Assembly: GCF_003602095.1 (NCBI RefSeq) | Contig: NZ_RAHH01000025.1 | Location: 20,388-84,387, forward strand | Length of the DNA stretch: 64,000 bases | From: Rahnella woolbedingensis | GTDB lineage: Bacteria; Pseudomonadota; Gammaproteobacteria; Enterobacterales; Enterobacteriaceae | Reading direction: 5' to 3' | Shown: piece by piece, positions 59,192-64,000 of the stretch | Position numbering within the stretch: position 1 is the first letter of the stretch | Layout of the letters: each line of letters begins with the position of its first letter | Translations under genes and position numbers: made by a program | The notes under the pieces: generated by a model | The model's input: only the letters and a program-made list of their open reading frames with translations | What the model was told of the DNA's origin: nothing | Databases searched by the model: none

Positions 59192-60169
59192 ATGGCACAA
59201 CAAGTACAACTCACCGCAACGGTGGCCGAATCTCAACTCGGTCAACGGTTAGATCAGGCTTTGGCCGAATTGTTCCCTGATTATTCAAGATCCCGCATAA
59301 AAGATTGGATCCTTGATGACAGGGTCACGGTCAATGGCAAAAAAGTGACAAAACCAAAAGAAAAAGTGTTGGGTGGCGAGGCTATCGCAATCGATGCGCA
59401 AATTGAAGAAGAAGCGCGTTGGCTGCCACAAGATATCCCTTTAGATATCGTTTATGAAGATAACGATATTTTAGTCATCAATAAACCCCGCGATCTGGTT
59501 GTTCATCCGGGCGCCGGTAATCCTGATGGCACGGTACTGAATGCCTTGCTACATTACTACCCGGCAATCATTGATGTTCCGCGCTGCGGCATCGTTCACC
59601 GTCTCGATAAAGATACCACGGGTCTGATGGTCGTCGCGAAGTCAGTTCCCGCGCAAACGCATCTGGTGACCGCACTTCAGGCTCGCGATATTACCCGCGA
59701 ATATGAAGCTGTCGCTATTGGTACAATGACGGCAGGCGGCACAGTGAATGAGCCGATTGCGCGCCATTCCACCAAGCGTACGCACATGGCGGTTCACCCG
59801 ACGGGCAAACCGGCGACCACGCACTATCGCATTATGGAGCATTTCCGTGCCCATACGCGTTTGCGTCTGCGTCTGGAATCTGGCCGTACACACCAGATCC
59901 GTGTCCATATGGCACACATCAACCATCCTTTGTTGGGCGATCAGCTTTATGGTGGCCGTCCACGTCTGCCGAAGGGCGCTTCCGAAGAATTTATCAATAT
60001 GCTGCGCGGTTTTGATCGTCAGGCTCTTCACGCGACCATGTTGCGTCTTTATCATCCGGTAACCGGTATTCAGATGGAATGGCATGCGCCACTTCCTCAG
60101 GATATGGTTGACCTGATCAAGGCGCTTAAAGCGGATACCGAAGAGTTCAAGGACCAGATGAACTGGTAA
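59192..60169 (+). CDS. rluD: 23S rRNA pseudouridine(1911/1915/1917) synthase
   Basis: RluD modifies helix 69 of 23S rRNA. It has an N-terminal S4 domain (LGQRLDQALAELFPDYSRSRIKDWILDDRVTVNGK), then the RluA-type catalytic motif HRLDKDTTGLMVVAK with the active Asp near residue 139. Length is 325 residues. It ends overlapping the pgeF start (TAATGA). Confidence 0.96.
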   Translation: MAQQVQLTATVAESQLGQRLDQALAELFPDYSRSRIKDWILDDRVTVNGKKVTKPKEKVLGGEAIAIDAQIEEEARWLPQDIPLDIVYEDNDILVINKPRDLVVHPGAGNPDGTVLNALLHYYPAIIDVPRCGIVHRLDKDTTGLMVVAKSVPAQTHLVTALQARDITREYEAVAIGTMTAGGTVNEPIARHSTKRTHMAVHPTGKPATTHYRIMEHFRAHTRLRLRLESGRTHQIRVHMAHINHPLLGDQLYGGRPRLPKGASEEFINMLRGFDRQALHATMLRLYHPVTGIQMEWHAPLPQDMVDLIKALKADTEEFKDQMNW

Positions 60170-60906
60170 TGAGCGCGCTTATTCAGCCTCAGTGGCCGCA
60201 ACCGGCATCGGTGCGGTCATGTGCAACAACCCGCGAAGGAGGCGTCAGTTTGCCTCCTTACGGCGCGCTAAACCTCGGCAGCCACGTCGGGGATTCTCCT
60301 GAACATGTTGCTTTAAACCGTCAGCGTTTAATCGAACTGGGCGATCTGCCCGCTGCGCCACACTGGCTGGAACAGGTTCATGGCACTGACGTAGCTCATT
60401 TATCATCGCAAACTCCCGCTATTCCCCCCCTGATTGCCGATGCGGCTTATACCCGCGAGTCGTCTGTTGTCTGTGCAGCAATGACAGCCGACTGCCTGCC
60501 GGTACTGTTTTGCAGTAAAAGCGGCGATGAAGTGGCAGCGGCGCATGCGGGCTGGCGGGGATTATGCGCGGGCGTGTTGGAAAAGACGGTTGCGTGTTTT
60601 GATGCCGCTCCCGCCGATATCATGGCGTGGATGGGACCGGCAATCGGCCCTGCGCATTTTGAAGTCGGCGGGGAAGTTCGCGAAGCCTTTATGGCGGTGA
60701 ACAGGGATGCATCCGTTGCTTTTATCCCCGTGGGCACCAAATTTATGGCCGACATATACCAGTTAGCCAGATTGCGTTTACAGGCCGCCGGTATTACCGC
60801 TTTTTATGGCGGCGAGTATTGCACTGTGACCGACAGCAACAAATTTTACTCTTACCGGCGTGACGGGGTGACCGGACGGCTGGCAAGTTTAATTTGGCTG
60901 ATATAA
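60169..60906 (+). CDS. pgeF: Purine nucleoside phosphorylase / peptidoglycan editing factor (YfiH)
   Basis: The 245-residue multicopper-oxidase-like Cu_oxidase_4 protein has the zinc-site motifs WLEQVHGTDV, TADCLPVLFC and HAGWRGLCAGV. Family members act on purine nucleosides and in E. coli prevent wrong residues entering peptidoglycan stems. It is coupled to rluD and lies upstream of clpB. Confidence 0.93.
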   Translation: MSALIQPQWPQPASVRSCATTREGGVSLPPYGALNLGSHVGDSPEHVALNRQRLIELGDLPAAPHWLEQVHGTDVAHLSSQTPAIPPLIADAAYTRESSVVCAAMTADCLPVLFCSKSGDEVAAAHAGWRGLCAGVLEKTVACFDAAPADIMAWMGPAIGPAHFEVGGEVREAFMAVNRDASVAFIPVGTKFMADIYQLARLRLQAAGITAFYGGEYCTVTDSNKFYSYRRDGVTGRLASLIWLI

Positions 60907-60970
60907 CCTATCGAATCAAGACGATCCATCGCGCATAACAGTAGTCCTCCGAATATACTGTCAAGATAAC

Positions 60971-60999
60971 CTTGAAAACGTGAGGGTTGACCTCATCTA
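60971..60999 (+). promoter_or_regulatory. Heat-shock (sigma-32) promoter of clpB
   Basis: CTTGAAA (60971-60977), a 13-base spacer and CCTCATCTA (60991-60999) match the sigma-32 pattern CTTGAAA / CCCCATnT, 37 bases before the clpB start. Confidence 0.82.
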
Positions 61000-61036
61000 A
61001 TCTCCAGTAGCAATTTTGTTCAGTATTGGAGGTGTT

Positions 61037-63610
61037 ATGCGTCTGGATCGTCTTACCAGCAAATTCCAGCTTGCCCTCGCGGATGCTCAGTCACTCGCGC
61101 TCGGGCGCGACAATCAATTTATCGAACCTGTTCACCTGATGAGCGCTTTGCTGACTCAGGAAGGCGGGACCGTTCGTCCTTTATTAACCGCGGCTGGGGT
61201 AGATACCCAGAAACTGCGCACGGACGTTGATCAGGCTTTGGGGCGTTTGCCGCAAGTTGAAGGTACCGGTGGTGATGTTCAACCATCTAATGAACTGGTC
61301 CGTGTTTTAAATCTTTGCGACAAATTGGCACAGCAACGTGCCGATACCTTTATCTCTTCAGAACTGTTTGTTCTGGCAGTGATGAAAGACCGGGGCTCAT
61401 TAACCGACGTGTTAAAAGCCTGTGGTGCAACGGCCGAGAAAATTACTGCGGCTATCGATCAAATGCGTGGAGGTGAGAAAGTGGATGACCAGAATGCCGA
61501 AGACCAACGTCAGGCATTGAAAAAATTCACTATTGATCTGACCGAGCGTGCCGAACAGGGCAAATTGGATCCGGTCATCGGTCGTGATGAAGAAATTCGC
61601 CGGACCATTCAGGTTCTGCAACGTCGTACCAAAAATAACCCGGTGCTGATTGGTGAGCCTGGTGTCGGTAAAACCGCGATTGCGGAAGGTCTGGCCCAGC
61701 GCATCATTAATGGTGAAGTACCGGAAGGCCTGAAAAATAAACGCGTGCTTTCATTAGATATGGGCGCGCTGGTGGCCGGTGCTAAATATCGCGGTGAATT
61801 TGAAGAACGTCTGAAAGGGCTGCTGAGCGACCTGGCTAAACAGGAAGGCAACGTCATTCTGTTTATCGACGAATTGCACACTATGGTCGGTGCGGGTAAA
61901 GCCGATGGCGCGATGGATGCCGGGAATATGTTGAAACCGGCTTTGGCGCGTGGCGAACTTCACTGCGTGGGTGCGACGACATTAAATGAATATCGTCAGT
62001 TTATAGAGAAGGATGCGGCGTTAGAGCGTCGTTTCCAGAAAGTGTTTGTTGCCGAGCCTTCTGTTGAAGACACCATCGCGATTTTGCGTGGTTTGAAAGA
62101 ACGCTACGAGCTGCATCACCACGTCCAGATTACTGACCCGGCTATCGTGGCGGCGGCAACGTTGTCGCACCGTTATATCTCGGATCGTCAGCTGCCGGAT
62201 AAAGCGATCGACCTTATAGATGAGGCGGCATCGAGTATTCGTATGCAGATGGACTCTAAACCGGAGTCTTTGGATCGCCTCGAGCGTCGCATTATCCAGC
62301 TCAAACTGGAACAACAGGCGCTGAAGAAAGAATCTGATGACGCCAGTGTGAAACGTCTGGAGATGCTGGAAACCGAGCTCAGCCAGAAAGAGCGTGAATA
62401 TTCTGAGCTGGAAGAAGAGTGGAAAGCAGAGAAAGCTTCCCTGACCGGCACGCAGAATATTAAAGCAGAACTGGAGCAGGCGAAGATTACGCTTGAGCAG
62501 GCCCGCCGCGTGGGCGACCTTGGTCGCATGTCAGAATTGCAGTACGGGAAAATCCCTGAACTGGAAAAACAACTGGCAGCCGCGACTCAGGCAGAAGGTA
62601 AAACCATGAAGCTGTTACGCAACCGCGTAACCGATGTGGAAATTGCCGACGTGCTGGCGCGCTGGACCGGCATTCCGGTGGCACGCATGCTGGAAAGCGA
62701 ACGTGAAAAACTGCTGCGTATGGAAGAAGAACTGCACAACCGCGTGATTGGTCAGAACGAAGCGGTAGAAGCGGTATCGAATGCGATTCGTCGTAGCCGT
62801 GCAGGATTGTCAGATCCAAACCGTCCGATCGGGTCATTCCTGTTCCTCGGTCCGACGGGTGTGGGTAAAACAGAGCTTTGTAAGGCGCTGGCGACATTCC
62901 TGTTTAACAGTGATGACGCAATGGTCCGCATCGATATGTCAGAGTTTATGGAGAAACACTCCGTTTCACGTCTGGTCGGTGCGCCTCCGGGTTATGTTGG
63001 TTATGAAGAAGGTGGCTATCTGACCGAAGCGGTTCGTCGTCGCCCTTATTCTGTCATCTTATTAGATGAAGTAGAGAAGGCGCACCCGGATGTGTTCAAC
63101 ATCTTATTACAGGTGCTCGATGATGGTCGCTTAACCGACGGGCAGGGCAGAACGGTCGACTTCCGCAATACGGTGGTCATCATGACCTCTAACCTGGGTT
63201 CTGACATTATTCAGCAGCACTTTGGTGAGGCCAGTTATGAACAGATGAAAAATTCGGTCATGGAAGTGGTCACACACAGCTTCCGTCCGGAATTCATCAA
63301 CCGTATAGATGAAGTTGTCGTGTTCCATCCGCTGGGTCATGCGCATATTAAAAATATCGCTAAGATTCAGCTGGAACGTTTATATAAACGTCTGGAAGAA
63401 CATGGCTACTCGGCAACGCTGACTGATGCGGCTCTGGAGCTGCTGGGCAATACCGGGTTCGATCCGGTTTATGGTGCGCGTCCGTTGAAACGTGCCATCC
63501 AGCAGGAGATTGAGAACCCGCTGGCTCAGCAAATCTTGTCGGGCAAGCTGATTCCAGGCAAGCCGATTACTGTTGATGTGGAAAATGATCACATCGTCGC
63601 AAGACAGTAA
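61037..63610 (+). CDS. clpB: ATP-dependent disaggregase ClpB
   Basis: ClpB works with DnaK to dissolve protein aggregates. The 857 residues (as E. coli) comprise the Clp N-domain ([22 protein letters not shown]), AAA1 with Walker [10 protein letters not shown], a long coiled-coil M domain (about 410-525), AAA2 with GPTGVGKTE, and a C-terminus ending VARQ. ATG 61037 follows GGAGGT; an in-frame ATG 21 bases earlier is not in homologues. An internal start producing a short form is known in E. coli. Confidence 0.97.
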   Translation: MRLDRLTSKFQLALADAQSLALGRDNQFIEPVHLMSALLTQEGGTVRPLLTAAGVDTQKLRTDVDQALGRLPQVEGTGGDVQPSNELVRVLNLCDKLAQQRADTFISSELFVLAVMKDRGSLTDVLKACGATAEKITAAIDQMRGGEKVDDQNAEDQRQALKKFTIDLTERAEQGKLDPVIGRDEEIRRTIQVLQRRTKNNPVLIGEPGVGKTAIAEGLAQRIINGEVPEGLKNKRVLSLDMGALVAGAKYRGEFEERLKGLLSDLAKQEGNVILFIDELHTMVGAGKADGAMDAGNMLKPALARGELHCVGATTLNEYRQFIEKDAALERRFQKVFVAEPSVEDTIAILRGLKERYELHHHVQITDPAIVAAATLSHRYISDRQLPDKAIDLIDEAASSIRMQMDSKPESLDRLERRIIQLKLEQQALKKESDDASVKRLEMLETELSQKEREYSELEEEWKAEKASLTGTQNIKAELEQAKITLEQARRVGDLGRMSELQYGKIPELEKQLAAATQAEGKTMKLLRNRVTDVEIADVLARWTGIPVARMLESEREKLLRMEEELHNRVIGQNEAVEAVSNAIRRSRAGLSDPNRPIGSFLFLGPTGVGKTELCKALATFLFNSDDAMVRIDMSEFMEKHSVSRLVGAPPGYVGYEEGGYLTEAVRRRPYSVILLDEVEKAHPDVFNILLQVLDDGRLTDGQGRTVDFRNTVVIMTSNLGSDIIQQHFGEASYEQMKNSVMEVVTHSFRPEFINRIDEVVVFHPLGHAHIKNIAKIQLERLYKRLEEHGYSATLTDAALELLGNTGFDPVYGARPLKRAIQQEIENPLAQQILSGKLIPGKPITVDVENDHIVARQ

Positions 63611-63630
63611 TTAGCTTTTCGAGAAACTAA

Positions 63631-63664
63631 AACGGGCTCCGGAGTACTCCGGAGCCCGTTTTTT
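63631..63664 (+). terminator. Terminator after clpB
   Basis: Fourteen-base perfect stem AACGGGCTCCGGAG / CTCCGGAGCCCGTT with a two-base centre, then a T run. Confidence 0.93.
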
Positions 63665-63736
63665 ATGCATTCTTTGCTCGTTATTAATTCATTTGGTGAA
63701 TTTATGGGCGGTTGAAAAGAAAAGTGAAATTAGCCC

Positions 63737-63764
63737 TTGCGGCCTGCTGAGAACTCCCTATAAT
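63737..63764 (+). promoter_or_regulatory. rRNA operon promoter P1
   Basis: TTGCGG, 16 bases, TATAAT, followed by a GC-rich discriminator (GCCGCTCC). This is the growth-rate-controlled rrn P1 layout, with AT-rich upstream sequence suited to an UP element. Confidence 0.85.
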
Positions 63765-63856
63765 GCCGCTCCATCGACAGGGAGCAACGTGAACAACATC
63801 ACGAAGTGACCGGGTCGGAAAGATTAAAAACAGCGGCAACCGAATGAAATAAACGG

Positions 63857-63884
63857 TTGACACTGAATGAGGAAAGCGTAATAT
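63857..63884 (+). promoter_or_regulatory. rRNA operon promoter P2
   Basis: TTGACA, 16 bases, TAATAT, 120 bases downstream of P1 as in other enterobacterial rrn operons. Confidence 0.85.
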
Positions 63885-63922
63885 ATGCCCCTCGAGTTAG
63901 CAAGCGAAAGCGCGTAACTCAC

Positions 63923-63941
63923 TGCTCTTTAACAATTTATC
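63923..63941 (+). promoter_or_regulatory. rrn leader boxA antitermination site
   Basis: TGCTCTTTAACAATTTATC contains the NusB/S10-binding boxA core. The window ends inside the leader; the 16S rRNA gene itself is not reached. Confidence 0.9.
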
Positions 63942-64000
63942 AGACAATCTGTGTGGGCACTCACAAGACGATATCAGCCACCTCGGTGGCAAAAAATATC

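Overview
The window is a chromosomal segment of an enterobacterium. Gene content and order match the Enterobacterales backbone: cysJIH, iap, cysG-cysDNC, ygbE, ftsB-ispDF-truD-surE-pcm-nlpD-rpoS, mutS, mltB, pncC, recA-recX, alaS, csrA, serV/arg tRNAs, yqaBA-gshA-luxS, a CorC-like gene, ypjD, ffh, rpsP-rimM-trmD-rplS, aroF-tyrA, pheLA, raiA, bamD, rluD-pgeF-clpB and an rrn leader. Placing cysG directly before cysDNC, the divergent iap, and an ERIC-type repeat suggest the Yersiniaceae (Rahnella/Serratia/Ewingella-like). The species cannot be fixed from the sequence alone.

Layout. 1-906: an alpha/beta hydrolase, possibly cut by the window edge. 1251-11454: sulfate assimilation (sulfite reductase, PAPS reductase, siroheme synthase, ATP sulfurylase, APS kinase), with the divergent exported aminopeptidase Iap inside. 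11514-18310: division, isoprenoid, tRNA-modification and stationary-phase genes ending in rpoS. 18420-27735: DNA repair (mutS, recA-recX), mltB, pncC and alaS. 27992-29015: csrA and a tRNA cluster with a broken extra arginine tRNA end. 29222-38484: gshA, luxS, membrane proteins, and the SRP and ribosome-maturation genes. 53913-64000: aromatic amino-acid genes with TyrR and attenuation control, raiA, bamD, rluD-pgeF, clpB and the promoters of an rRNA operon whose 16S gene begins beyond the window.

The accessory region is 38.59-53.62 kb, between rplS and aroF. It is P2/186-like but has no capsid, portal, terminase or integrase genes. It keeps a near-complete contractile tail (X, R, V, W, J, I, fibre H, sheath FI, tube FII, E/E', T, U, D), a lysis cassette (holin, SAR-type lysozyme, nested Rz/Rz1), the late activator Ogr, a CI-type repressor and a C-terminally shortened replication protein A. 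This is best read as a domesticated phage tail, an R-type tailocin (contractile bacteriocin).

The regulatory sites form a readable circuit. A near-consensus LexA box sits on the promoter of a 64-residue ORF at the position of the SOS-controlled antirepressor gene of phage 186. A CI-type operator (AACTYGC-N4-GCRAGTT) occurs in exactly two places: between the repressor and early genes, and on the ogr promoter. Ogr-type boxes lie before X, V and FI. The inferred order is DNA damage, LexA release, small antirepressor candidate, loss of CI repression, Ogr, then tail and lysis genes. Each site is visible in the sequence; the order of events is inference.
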